This document shows positions 1 to 7,071 of a stretch of DNA of 13,617 bases, in pieces (the first letter of the stretch is position 1; each line of letters starts with the position of its first letter). The notes below the pieces were generated by a model. It did no database searches. It was not told the origin of the DNA and saw only the letters and a program-made list of their open reading frames with translations. The stretch spans positions 1 to 13,617 of the forward strand of contig DATKMP010000083.1 in assembly GCA_035541775.1 (NCBI GenBank). The letters are read 5' to 3'. The position numbers and the translations under genes are program-made. The stretch comes from DATKMP01 sp035541775 (GTDB lineage Bacteria; Bacteroidota; Ignavibacteria; UBA10030).

Positions 1-29
1 CGTTCATCAAATAGAACATCGAAACAGAA

Positions 30-1046
30 ATGAATTCACTTACACATCAAAATCTTTTACAACTTCTCAGCGCGCTTGCTGCATCGGGCAAGCGGTTGTA
101 TGCGCCGGTTCGAAAAGGGCAGAAAGTATTTTTCTCGGCAATCGGCGACGTGCAGCAGATTGTCTTCGATTATATTCAAACGACAGAATCTGCAAAAGAA
201 GTTTTATTTCCCAAGACTGAACGTTTGATCTCGTTTGAATATCAGGGAAAAGAATTATCGGTCACCGATTATGCTGAAACAAAACCGGTGGAACATATTG
301 TCTTTGGAACGCGTCCGTGCGATGCAAGCGCCATTGAGCGGCTTGCAGAATTTTTTAAAAAGGATATTCCCGATGCTCTTGTTGCCAATCGTAAAAAAGC
401 TTTGACCGTCATCAGTGTGAGTTGTGTAAAAGCGGATGCAGATTGTTTTTGCACTTCCACGGGAACTTCCCCCGGCGATACAACCGGCAGCGATATTCTG
501 TTGACGCCGATCGGTAACGATCAATATCTTGTTGAAGCGATAACAGAAAAAGGGAAAGCGATTGTCGAACAGCATAAAAATTTATTTGGTGCAGCGCCGT
601 CAATAAAAAAAGAAGATGTGCTTACCAAAGTCGAGCAGGTCTTTTCGCACGAGGAAATTACGAAAAAACTTTCCAAAGCATTCAACCATGAAATCTGGAA
701 TGATGCATCGCTTCGATGTATCGGCTGCGGTGCGTGTGCGTTTGTTTGTCCGATGTGCACATGTTTCGATATTCAGGATGAAGGAACGGCAAAGAAAGGC
801 GACCGCGTGCGGAGCTGGGATTCTTGCGGATTCTCGCTCTTTACGCTGCACACGTCGGGACATAATCCGCGGCACAATCAAAGCGAACGCTGGCGCCAGC
901 GCGTGATGCACAAGTTTTCGTATCAGCCGGAACGATTGGAATTGCTTGGCTGTGTCGGCTGCGGACGATGTTCGCGCGCCTGTCCGTCCGACATGAATTT
1001 AAAAGAACAGCTCGTCGACATCAAAAAAACAGTCGAAGCTGTATAA
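30..1046 (+). CDS. HydB-like iron-sulfur electron-transfer subunit (two [4Fe-4S] clusters)
   Basis: 338 residues, cytoplasmic, no signal peptide or membrane segment. The N-terminal two thirds carry the family's GTRPCD motif (about residue 92) and a cysteine patch reading CFCTS. The C-terminal third has two ferredoxin-type cluster motifs: C230-x2-C233-x2-C236-x3-C240-P and C308-x2-C311-x2-C314-x3-C318-P. This layout matches the beta subunit of sulfhydrogenase/group 3 NiFe hydrogenases and the A subunit of anaerobic sulfite reductase, which pass electrons between a flavin reductase partner and a catalytic module. The HydG-like partner lies at 1642-2481, which supports the call. The usual hydrogenase delta and alpha subunits are not downstream, so the catalytic partner must be upstream of the window or elsewhere; an Hdr- or Flox-type complex is an alternative. 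ATG at 30 is the first start in frame and has no clear Shine-Dalgarno sequence. The family is confident; the complex is not. Confidence 0.85.
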   Translation: MNSLTHQNLLQLLSALAASGKRLYAPVRKGQKVFFSAIGDVQQIVFDYIQTTESAKEVLFPKTERLISFEYQGKELSVTDYAETKPVEHIVFGTRPCDASAIERLAEFFKKDIPDALVANRKKALTVISVSCVKADADCFCTSTGTSPGDTTGSDILLTPIGNDQYLVEAITEKGKAIVEQHKNLFGAAPSIKKEDVLTKVEQVFSHEEITKKLSKAFNHEIWNDASLRCIGCGACAFVCPMCTCFDIQDEGTAKKGDRVRSWDSCGFSLFTLHTSGHNPRHNQSERWRQRVMHKFSYQPERLELLGCVGCGRCSRACPSDMNLKEQLVDIKKTVEAV

Positions 1047-1066
1047 ATGTTCTTTTTCATAGATTC

Positions 1067-1630
1067 GTGAATCAACTTTTTGAAAATACTACTTTTGATC
1101 AGGAACATCTTCCTGCAACTCTGGAACAAGAATATTCACACTGCATATTCCGCAAATGCGATTTGACGAATGCGGGATTTCTATCAACACGGCTGGAAGA
1201 TTGTACCTTCGATTCATGCAATTTATCGATGGTAAAATTCAATGGAACAGTCTTGAATGATATTCAGCTTGCGAATTGCAAAGTGGTCGGCGTGGATTTT
1301 TCGAAATGTTCGAAGATGGCGTTCTCGCTGAAGTTCGAAAACTGCATTCTTGATTATGCAATCTTTCATAAAAATAATCTGAAGAATTTTATGTTTACAG
1401 AATGCCGGATGAACGGAACGAGTTTTTTAGAAACGAATCTCACATCGGTAAAATTTATCCGGTGCGATTTAGAGAAAGCGGCCTTCGAACGTTCAAATTT
1501 AGAAAAAGCTGATTTCACCTCGTCTCGGAATTATACCATCAATCCCGAAACGAACAAGTTGAAGAAAACAAAATTTTCATTGCCGGATGTTGTCGGACTT
1601 CTGGGCAATCTTGATATTATTATCGAATAA
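1067..1630 (+). CDS. Pentapeptide-repeat protein
   Basis: 187 residues from a GTG start. The body is built of A(D/N)LXX-like five-residue units (examples: CDLTNAGF, CNLSMVKF, NNLKNFMF, TNLTSVKF, SNLEKADF), with F or L recurring at the centre position. Such proteins fold as a right-handed quadrilateral beta-helix. Known members include DNA-mimic gyrase inhibitors (Qnr, MfpA), but most have no assigned role and nothing here singles one out. An ATG in frame at 968 would overlap the upstream gene by 79 bases and add arginine-rich residues unlike the family. GTG at 1067 gives an N-terminus (NQLFENTTFD) that looks natural for the family, so it is preferred. The gene sits 20 bases after the HydB-like gene and 11 bases before the HydG-like gene, so it is very probably co-transcribed with both. 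Start uncertain; family confident. Confidence 0.8.
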   Translation: MNQLFENTTFDQEHLPATLEQEYSHCIFRKCDLTNAGFLSTRLEDCTFDSCNLSMVKFNGTVLNDIQLANCKVVGVDFSKCSKMAFSLKFENCILDYAIFHKNNLKNFMFTECRMNGTSFLETNLTSVKFIRCDLEKAAFERSNLEKADFTSSRNYTINPETNKLKKTKFSLPDVVGLLGNLDIIIE

Positions 1631-1641
1631 CAGAAAACATT

Positions 1642-2481
1642 ATGTGCACAAAGAATACATACAATCCCTACTTGATGCGGATTGAAAAGATTACGAACGA
1701 AGCGCCGGGCGTTAAAACATTCCGGCTCAAGTTCACCAACGATGCAGATCGCGAAGCATTCAACTTTAAAGCAGGACAGTTTGCGGAATATTCTGTCTTC
1801 GGTGAAGGCGAATCGACATTCTGTATCGCGTCATCACCGACAAGAAAAGAGTATGTCGAGTGCACATTCCGCCAAGCAGGCCGTGTTACTTCTGCACTCG
1901 CGCGAAGAGAAGAAGGTGACATCATAGGATTTCGCGGGCCGTACGGAAGTACGTTTCCGCTGGAGCAATGGAAAGGAAAAAATCTTCTCTTCATTGCCGG
2001 CGGTATTGCCTTGCCGCCGATGCGCTGCGTTATCTGGAACGCTCTCGATCAGCGCGATTGGTTTAAGGATGTAACGATTGTGTACGGCGCGCGCACTGTT
2101 GCCGATCTTGTTTATAAAGATGAACTCGATGAATGGGCAAAACGTCCGGATGTAAAATTAGTGACGACCGTCGATCCGGGAGGAGAGACGCCGGAATGGA
2201 AAGGCAAGGTCGGTTTTGTTCCGAAAGTGTTGGAAGAGATTGCACCGTCGAGTGAAAACACGATTGCGATTGTGTGCGGTCCGCCGGTGATGATTAAGTT
2301 CACATTTCCGGTTCTGGAAAAATTAGGATTCACGCCGCAAACGATGTTTACCACACTCGAAAACAGAATGAAGTGTGGTGTGGGGAAATGCGGACGCTGC
2401 AATGTTGGTCCGGTATATGTCTGTAAAGATGGGCCGGTGTTTTCGTACGAGCAGCTGCAGCAGCTGCCGCCGGAATATTAA
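1642..2481 (+). CDS. HydG-like FAD/NAD(P)-binding oxidoreductase subunit
   Basis: 279 residues, soluble. Order of domains: a ferredoxin-reductase-type FAD-binding barrel (about residues 8-105, with a GQFAEYSV flavin motif and FCIASSP), an NAD(P)-binding domain (about 112-230, with FIAGGIALPP and CGPPVMI), and a C-terminal [2Fe-2S] motif of the dihydroorotate dehydrogenase electron-transfer type with C245, C250, C253 and C261. Family members (sulfhydrogenase gamma, AsrB, PyrK-like proteins) exchange electrons between NAD(P)H and an iron-sulfur partner, here presumably the product of 30-1046. ATG at 1642 keeps the NPYL segment often seen at the start of this family. It is separated from its partner by a pentapeptide-repeat gene. 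Whether NADH or NADPH is used cannot be told from the sequence. Confidence 0.88.
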   Translation: MCTKNTYNPYLMRIEKITNEAPGVKTFRLKFTNDADREAFNFKAGQFAEYSVFGEGESTFCIASSPTRKEYVECTFRQAGRVTSALARREEGDIIGFRGPYGSTFPLEQWKGKNLLFIAGGIALPPMRCVIWNALDQRDWFKDVTIVYGARTVADLVYKDELDEWAKRPDVKLVTTVDPGGETPEWKGKVGFVPKVLEEIAPSSENTIAIVCGPPVMIKFTFPVLEKLGFTPQTMFTTLENRMKCGVGKCGRCNVGPVYVCKDGPVFSYEQLQQLPPEY

Positions 2482-2514
2482 TAAATCGCAAATCGCAAGT
2501 AACGAGTAACAATC

Positions 2515-2533
2515 TTCAAAGAATTGCTTTGAA
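2515..2533. repeat. AT-rich hairpin after the HydG-like gene
   Basis: A perfect 7-bp stem (TTCAAAG / CTTTGAA) with a 5-base loop lies 33 bases past the HydG-like stop codon. No T-run follows, so this is at best a weak transcription end or processing site. Just before it, at 2483-2496, AAATCGC occurs twice in tandem. Confidence 0.3.
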
Positions 2534-2624
2534 TCGTTTGAATTCTTGGCCATTGGAAACTTGTTTGTAGTTTTGACATCGGTAATCTGAATTTTTATTG
2601 GCTGTTTCTTTTTTACAAAAAATT

Positions 2625-3209
2625 ATGAAGCACATCGAAGTACCTTCACACATAAAAGGATTAATTTTTGATTGCGACGGAACGCTCGTCGATTCTATGC
2701 CGCTGCACATGAAAGCATGGGAATATGCCATTACCAGCGCCGGCAGTCCGTGGAATTATGACTTTCTTTTTTCGAAAAAAGGCATGCAATCGAAAGATAT
2801 TCTTGCGCTTTACAATTCTGAATTCAAGTTATCATTGAATGTGAAAGAGGTTGTTGCGAAGAAACAAGAATATTTTCGGAATCATTTTAAGGAGATGCAG
2901 GAAATCAGAATTGTGACGGATGTCGTTCGTCGTTACGCGGGAAAAATGCCGATGGCTGTCGCATCCGGCGGCTCACGCAGCAATGTCACGTTGCAGTTAG
3001 AAATTGCCGGCATCAGAAAATATTTTTCAGTCGTCCTCACGGCAGATGATGATGTCAAGCCAAAACCATCGCCGGATATTTTTCTGGAAGCAGCACGGCA
3101 GATCGGCGTAGAGCCGAAACTCTGTCAGGTTTTTGAAGACGGCGATATCGGACTCGATGCGGCAAAAGCAGCGGGAATGCTTGGAACAGATATCCGGCCG
3201 TATCTATAG
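2625..3209 (+). CDS. HAD-superfamily phosphatase, beta-phosphoglucomutase/YqaB-like
   Basis: 194 residues, cytoplasmic. Motif I is FDCDGTLVDS (about residues 15-24), with both catalytic aspartates. Motif II is the serine in VASGGS (about residue 110). The lysine of motif III is in KPKPSP, and motif IV is FEDGDIGLDAA with its acidic residues. An alpha-helical cap lies between motifs I and II, making it a subfamily IA protein. The motif IV form and length (E. coli YqaB is 188 residues) point to the YqaB/beta-phosphoglucomutase branch, which acts on small sugar phosphates such as fructose 1-phosphate; the real substrate is not predictable. ATG at 2625 is chosen over a TTG at 2598 because it puts the usual short lead before motif I. 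No clear Shine-Dalgarno sequence. It ends 8 bases from the end of the convergent gene on the other strand. Confidence 0.85.
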   Translation: MKHIEVPSHIKGLIFDCDGTLVDSMPLHMKAWEYAITSAGSPWNYDFLFSKKGMQSKDILALYNSEFKLSLNVKEVVAKKQEYFRNHFKEMQEIRIVTDVVRRYAGKMPMAVASGGSRSNVTLQLEIAGIRKYFSVVLTADDDVKPKPSPDIFLEAARQIGVEPKLCQVFEDGDIGLDAAKAAGMLGTDIRPYL

Positions 3210-3217
3210 AAAAAAAA

Positions 3218-4126
3218 TTATTTCAGCAACAAAAGTTTTTTTGTTACTATTGCTCCATTTGCCGATAATCGGTAATAATAAATGCCAGATGGCAGATTGT
3301 TTCCATTAAATATTGTTTGATGTTCTCCCGCTTGCTGAAAATCTGAAACCAATTCCTGTATTTTCTGTCCCAAAGTATTATACACTGTTAAACGAACGTA
3401 CGACTGTTGCGGAAGCGAATAACTCATGATTGTCGAAGGGTTAAAGGGATTTGGATAATTTTGTTGAAGTTGAATTTGCGAAGGATTGGATGGCGATAAT
3501 GGTTTGACAGCATCTGTTGTTGAAACTAAATTTATTTCGTGGGATAAATATTGGTAAACAATATTATTTGTTATCAATGTGTCTGATTGTTTATACATAC
3601 CATGTATATTGTCGCAATAATAATGGATAATATTCAATACTGAATTTATATGTGTTGAATCGAAGTCAACTTTCATTGATTGGCTGGCGATATTTGAAAA
3701 TCGATATACAGGAACAGGAATTGGAGAATATAAAGAACGGCTTGAAAATGGAAATGACCAAACAAGTGATGAACAAGTTAATACATGATTTCCCTGATTG
3801 TTTTCATATAAAATACAAGTACTTGTATCCATTGTCCAGTACGTAGTATCTAATCTGTAATGGTACAATTTCGCATTTTGTATGATTGTCCATTGAATTG
3901 TTGAATCGGAATGAGAAAGAGAATCTTTAATGGTATAGGTGACTAAACCAGAATCAATATTATGATAACAAAGGAAACCAAGCTCTTGATCAATATATTC
4001 ATATCGGTAATTATAAATATAATTTCTATTGATGTTCAGTGGAAATACATCATACAATGTTGCTGTTTGAGAAAATAATGGCGCTGCAACAAAAACAATA
4101 AGTGCATACAAGTTAACTATCTTCAT
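3218..4126 (-). CDS. Secreted protein with type IX secretion sorting domain
   Basis: 302 residues. Residues 1 to about 20 form a signal peptide (a short basic start MK, then a hydrophobic stretch ending in APLFS), so the protein leaves the cytoplasm by Sec. The last 85 or so residues are a type IX (Por) C-terminal sorting domain: the core NYPNPFNPST, then the YSLP, VYNTLGQ, LPSGIYYYRL and KKLLLLK segments. This would take it across the outer membrane and usually leads to surface anchoring or release. The roughly 200 residues between (rich in Tyr, Ser and Thr, with several aromatic residues) match no family I recognise. The start at 4126 is fixed by GGAGGT 9 bases upstream; the ATG at 4147 in the same frame lies before that site. 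It follows the CPBP gene on the same strand with a 55-base gap and has a possible promoter of its own. Its function is unknown. Confidence 0.82.
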   Translation of the reverse strand: MKIVNLYALIVFVAAPLFSQTATLYDVFPLNINRNYIYNYRYEYIDQELGFLCYHNIDSGLVTYTIKDSLSHSDSTIQWTIIQNAKLYHYRLDTTYWTMDTSTCILYENNQGNHVLTCSSLVWSFPFSSRSLYSPIPVPVYRFSNIASQSMKVDFDSTHINSVLNIIHYYCDNIHGMYKQSDTLITNNIVYQYLSHEINLVSTTDAVKPLSPSNPSQIQLQQNYPNPFNPSTIMSYSLPQQSYVRLTVYNTLGQKIQELVSDFQQAGEHQTIFNGNNLPSGIYYYRLSANGAIVTKKLLLLK

Positions 4127-4135
4127 AAAAAAAAC

Positions 4136-4141
4136 ACCTCC
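4136..4141 (-). promoter_or_regulatory. Ribosome binding site that fixes the start at 4126
   Basis: On the minus strand GGAGGT stands 9 bases before ATG 4126. It rules out the longer reading from 4147, whose coding sequence would contain this site. It is the strongest Shine-Dalgarno sequence in the window. Confidence 0.75.
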
Positions 4142-4157
4142 ACCCAATCTATGTAAT

Positions 4158-4163
4158 AGTATA
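4158..4163 (-). promoter_or_regulatory. Possible -10 element for the secreted-protein gene
   Basis: On the minus strand TATACT lies 32 bases upstream of the start codon at 4126, leaving a short leader that contains the ribosome binding site. The nearest TTGACA (4191-4196, minus strand) is 27 bases away, too far for a standard -35 box, so only the -10 element is supported. Confidence 0.3.
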
Positions 4164-4181
4164 AAGCAATGTGTAAATTCT

Positions 4182-5087
4182 TTATGGCAATGTCAAATTC
4201 TTTTTCTTCCACACAAGCCACATCAGCACAGCGATAAAAAGTAAGAGCGGAACAATAAACAAACTGCCTTCCGGCCCTGTCGCGCCGCCGCTCCAGAGAA
4301 TATTCCCTTGTGGATGGACAGAAAACAAATGCCCTTGCACAATCTTCCCGCTGTCGGCAGTGCCCCAGAGATACGATTCGGTCCAATCCCACGCGCTGTG
4401 AAATCCAATTGCCCACCAGAGATTTTTTAAATACCAGAGACTGATACAAAAAACCAAACCGACAAGCGCTGCCGCAATGATGCCGACAGGCGATTCTCCT
4501 TTGTTCGCCAAATGGAGGCATCCGAACGCACAAGAAAAAATCAATGCACTCCACCAAAATCCGATGCCGCGTGTGAGCGTCGCCTGCAGATATCCGCGCA
4601 TAAAATATTCTTCATACAATCCGACGAAAATAAATGCAATTCCCCAAGCAAAAGCATAGTGTACGGCGCTCCAGCCGAACAGTGTTTGCCCATCGAAATA
4701 AAGAAATCCGGAAAGGAACAATGTACCAACAAGAAGCGAAAGTGCTGCGATGCCGCACACACTGCCCAACACAAAATTTTTTATGCGCTGTGTTCCATTT
4801 AATCCGTACGAGATCAGCGGCTTGTGTTCGATGTATGCCATAACAATTGAAGCGCACAAAATTCCGAGAAAGCCGACAAGTTCTCCGACCATGGTCGAGA
4901 TGGGCTGAGAATCGGAGAGAGGAATGTTGTTTTTCTCAAGCAGCATTTTTGCCGGAAAGAAAAACATCGCCGTGAAAATACCCATGAGGATAAAAAAAAT
5001 GCCGATGCTCCAGCCGGCGCGAATGCCCTGTGCTCCGGTAAAAATGCGGCGAAGAAGGGAAGAAGGCGGCGTTAATTCGTCGTTCAT
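4182..5087 (-). CDS. CPBP (CAAX-like) intramembrane metalloprotease
   Basis: 301 residues with about eight hydrophobic segments, an inner-membrane protein. The family's three motifs are present in order: E159-E160-x3-R164 (EEYFMRG), FxxxH ending at H192 (FGCLH), and H230-x3-D234 (HSAWD). These residues bind the metal and carry out cleavage in Rce1-type proteases. Bacterial members are linked to bacteriocin immunity, prenyl-protein cleavage and processing of membrane proteins; the substrate here is unknown. The start at 5087 is backed by AAAGGA 5 bases upstream. The protein is longer at its C-terminus than the core domain, with a final hydrophobic segment and a basic KKKN end. It precedes the type IX secreted-protein gene on the same strand by 55 bases. 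Confidence 0.85.
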   Translation of the reverse strand: MNDELTPPSSLLRRIFTGAQGIRAGWSIGIFFILMGIFTAMFFFPAKMLLEKNNIPLSDSQPISTMVGELVGFLGILCASIVMAYIEHKPLISYGLNGTQRIKNFVLGSVCGIAALSLLVGTLFLSGFLYFDGQTLFGWSAVHYAFAWGIAFIFVGLYEEYFMRGYLQATLTRGIGFWWSALIFSCAFGCLHLANKGESPVGIIAAALVGLVFCISLWYLKNLWWAIGFHSAWDWTESYLWGTADSGKIVQGHLFSVHPQGNILWSGGATGPEGSLFIVPLLLFIAVLMWLVWKKKNLTLP

Positions 5088-5282
5088 AGATTTCCTTTCG
5101 TTTTTTAATGTTACGACCAGTGAATTTCAATGTTTCATTTTCACGGATTACTTTCTGCTGCATTGGAAGTTGCATTTTTTTCGCTGCTTGTGCAAAACTA
5201 TTTTGTGTTTGTACGAAGTATATGAACAACACGACGGCGGAACGGATAAAGAAAAGGGAACTCTCTTAAAATCTCCGGTTGT

Positions 5283-5288
5283 TATACT
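5283..5288 (+). promoter_or_regulatory. Possible -10 element for the membrane-protein gene
   Basis: TATACT lies 33 bases before ATG 5322. No good -35 box is seen at 16-18 bases upstream, so support is weak. Confidence 0.28.
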
Positions 5289-5308
5289 AAAAACGTAAAA
5301 ATGACTAG

Positions 5309-5314
5309 AAAGGA
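5309..5314 (+). promoter_or_regulatory. Ribosome binding site that fixes the start at 5322
   Basis: AAAGGA lies 7 bases before ATG 5322 and inside the alternative reading that would begin at ATG 5301, so the later start is preferred. Confidence 0.6.
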
Positions 5315-5321
5315 TATTTGT

Positions 5322-5873
5322 ATGACGATCATCTGTTCACTCTGGCTGCCGATTCTTGTTTCCTCTGTGGCAGTGTTTCTCGTTAGCTCCATCATTCACA
5401 TGTTTTTGCCGTGGCACAAAAACGATTATCTGCCATTGCCGTCGGAGGAAAAAATATTAGAAGCCCTGCGTTCGTTTTCCATTTCTCCGGGGGATTATAT
5501 GTTTCCGCGCCCTTCGTCGATGAAGGAAATGAAATCGACGGAGTTCAAAGAAAAGCAGGAAAAGGGTCCGGTCGGCGTCATCACATTATGGAAACACACG
5601 TCTATGTCGGGCAGCATGGTACTTTGGTTTCTGTTTTCCGTCGTCATCAATATTTTTGCAGCATATATTGCCGGGCATGCGCTCGTTGGCAAGCCAAGCA
5701 ATCACGGCATTTTCCGTTACGTCGGTACGGCGGCGTTTATGGGGTACACGTTCGGTGTGTGGCCGATGTCCATCTGGTATCATCGTAAGTGGAGCACAAC
5801 GATCAAAACAACAATAGACGGATTTATCTTTGCCGTTGTGACAGCGTTTGTTTTTATCTGGCTCTGGCCGTAG
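5322..5873 (+). CDS. Uncharacterised four-helix membrane protein
   Basis: 183 residues. Four hydrophobic segments are visible, at about residues 2-28, 96-120, 127-147 and 158-182. Between the first and second lies a soluble stretch of about 65 residues with HKNDY, PPG-like (SPGDYMFPRP) and KGPVG segments. Closely spaced small residues and several Trp lie in the last three helices. I do not recognise a named family; it resembles a widely seen small membrane protein of unknown function, which is only an impression. The gene is divergent from the CPBP protease gene, with 234 bases between starts, and has a gene-free stretch after it. No catalytic motif is evident. Start chosen by the AAAGGA site upstream. 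Confidence 0.7.
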   Translation: MTIICSLWLPILVSSVAVFLVSSIIHMFLPWHKNDYLPLPSEEKILEALRSFSISPGDYMFPRPSSMKEMKSTEFKEKQEKGPVGVITLWKHTSMSGSMVLWFLFSVVINIFAAYIAGHALVGKPSNHGIFRYVGTAAFMGYTFGVWPMSIWYHRKWSTTIKTTIDGFIFAVVTAFVFIWLWP

Positions 5874-5909
5874 CCGTCCTGAATTTTTTTTACAACTAAC
5901 GTTCCAGAT

Positions 5910-5925
5910 AACTCTGTACAGAGTT
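5910..5925. repeat. Perfect 16-bp palindrome
   Basis: AACTCTGTACAGAGTT reads the same on both strands. It lies 37 bases after the membrane-protein stop codon. It may be an operator for a dimeric regulator; as it has no loop and no T-run it is a poor terminator. Confidence 0.55.
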
Positions 5926-6217
5926 TAGAAACGAAAAAGAATGCCTCCGGCAATCTGTAGAGAGTCATCCACTCCTTAAAAAATTCTCATTACAAGTTGC
6001 GGAATACGATATTCAACTTCAATACTTTAGCAAGTAATCGAATTGAATATTGTAAGGAAAAAACTGGGTCATCCAATTTTGAATTCATGGATCGGGAACG
6101 CAGCATCGCAAAAATTCCATCCATCAATGGAATGCTGTTCACAATAAATCATCCTCGTTAAGAATAGATTTTCTTGAATTGTATCCCATCGATACTCAGG
6201 AATGTACGAATTGCGGC

Positions 6218-6237
6218 CGATGTTTTTAGGAACATCG
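6218..6237. repeat. 7-bp hairpin in the gene-free stretch
   Basis: CGATGTT and AACATCG flank a 6-base loop, with no T-run after it. The role is unknown. Confidence 0.4.
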
Positions 6238-6353
6238 TCAGTTGTACTCTCGGTTTAAATTTTTTGCCGAATCCGGATTGTTCATATCGAATTGCTAGGA
6301 TATAGAGCATCGCGCAAGCAAAACAATCTCTGGCGGCATAATAATTCTTGCCA

Positions 6354-6382
6354 TTGACTTTCCACCTAAGTTTCTGTATCTT
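6354..6382 (+). promoter_or_regulatory. Likely promoter for efp
   Basis: TTGACT (6354-6359, five of six matches to the -35 consensus) and TATCTT (6377-6382, four of six) are separated by 17 bases. Transcription would begin near 6389, leaving a leader of about 60 bases that ends in the efp ribosome binding site GAGG (6439-6442). This is the best-spaced promoter pair found in the window. Confidence 0.42.
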
Positions 6383-6448
6383 TTTCGACGCAAAATATAA
6401 CAAAAACGGTATGATTTTTATCAAAATGAGAGTGTTTTGAGGTAATTT

Positions 6449-7012
6449 ATGGCAACAACAGCAGATTTCCGAATTGGGATGGTTATTAAATATAACGGCG
6501 AGTTACACCGGATTGAAGAATACATTCACCGTACACCCGGCAACTTGCGCGCGTTTGTTCAAGCAAAACTGCGCAATTTAAAGAGCGGCCGCGTGACGGA
6601 AACACGCTATCGTTCCGGCGAAGAGGTGGAAGAAGTTCGCCTCGAACAAAATGAATATCAATACCTCTTCCATGACGGCGATAGTTATCAGTTTATGGAT
6701 AAAAAAAGCTATGAACAAATCCCTGTTTCGGAAATGATGCTGGGTGAAGGCGCAAAATTTTTGAAAGAAGGCGAAACGGTGGTATTGAACATCGTGGAAG
6801 GCAATGTTGTCGGCGCAGAATTGCCGCACAATGTAGAATTGAAAGTGACCGAAACGGTTCCTGGTGTGAAAGGCGATACAGCCACCGGTGCATTGAAACC
6901 TGCAACGGTGGAAACAGGCGCAAGCGTCAACGTTCCACTGTTTATCAATGAAGGCGATATGATTCGTGTCGATATAACGACGGGCAAATATTTGGAACGC
7001 GTGAACAAATAA
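6449..7012 (+). CDS. efp: Elongation factor P
   Basis: 187 residues, full length (E. coli has 188). It binds the ribosome between the P and E sites and relieves stalling at polyproline stretches. The N-terminal KOW-like domain (about 1-65, ending AKLRNLKSGR) and two OB-like domains are complete; the C-terminus has the family signature around GDMIRVDITTGKYLERV. The tip loop reads TPGNLRAF. Aligned on AF with E. coli KPGKGQAF, the modified lysine (K34 there) is Asn32 here, so lysinylation is not possible at that place; Arg34 lies nearby. ATG at 6449 has GAGG 6 bases upstream. The gene is followed by accB after 59 bases, the common efp-accB-accC arrangement. Confidence 0.97.
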   Translation: MATTADFRIGMVIKYNGELHRIEEYIHRTPGNLRAFVQAKLRNLKSGRVTETRYRSGEEVEEVRLEQNEYQYLFHDGDSYQFMDKKSYEQIPVSEMMLGEGAKFLKEGETVVLNIVEGNVVGAELPHNVELKVTETVPGVKGDTATGALKPATVETGASVNVPLFINEGDMIRVDITTGKYLERVNK

Positions 7013-7056
7013 CCTGCAACTTCATGACAAACAACGGATCAGAGGCGGCACCAACA

Positions 7057-7064
7057 AAGAAGGG
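7057..7064 (+). promoter_or_regulatory. Ribosome binding site that favours the accB start at 7072
   Basis: AAGAAGGG lies 7 bases before ATG 7072. It is too close to ATG 7066 and lies inside the reading that would start at ATG 7024. Confidence 0.55.
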
Positions 7065-7071
7065 AATGACG

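Larger units (their letters stand above)
5874..6353. other. Gene-free stretch with palindrome and hairpin
   Basis: No convincing gene lies between the membrane-protein gene and efp. The longest open frame is 88 codons on the minus strand (6158-6424). It has no ribosome binding site and no recognisable domain, and it runs across the likely efp promoter. The two notable structures are a perfect 16-bp palindrome at 5910-5925 and a 7-bp hairpin at 6218-6237. The rest is AT-rich and looks like degraded or regulatory sequence. Confidence 0.6.

Noticed and set aside
968..1066. A longer N-terminus for the pentapeptide-repeat gene from ATG 968.
   Set aside because: It lies inside the end of the HydB-like gene, and the added residues are Arg/His-rich and unlike the repeat family.
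2451..2466. A CAGCTGCAGCAGCTG palindromic stretch near the end of the HydG-like gene.
   Set aside because: It is in frame coding for repeated Gln and Leu codons, so symmetry follows from the codons.
5102..5130. A TTGAAA-17-TAAAAA promoter pair on the minus strand before the CPBP protease gene.
   Set aside because: The predicted transcript start, near 5095, would fall inside the ribosome binding site at 5093-5098, so a working transcript from it is unlikely.
4924..5298. A 124-codon plus-strand frame across the protease start and the divergent intergenic region.
   Set aside because: It is mostly antisense to the CPBP gene, has no ribosome binding site and no recognisable domain.
6158..6424. 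An 88-codon minus-strand frame before efp, with a GKNYYAARDC segment that vaguely recalls transposase remnants.
   Set aside because: No ribosome binding site, no confident family match, no terminal repeats nearby, and it covers the likely efp promoter. Not enough to call a gene or pseudogene.
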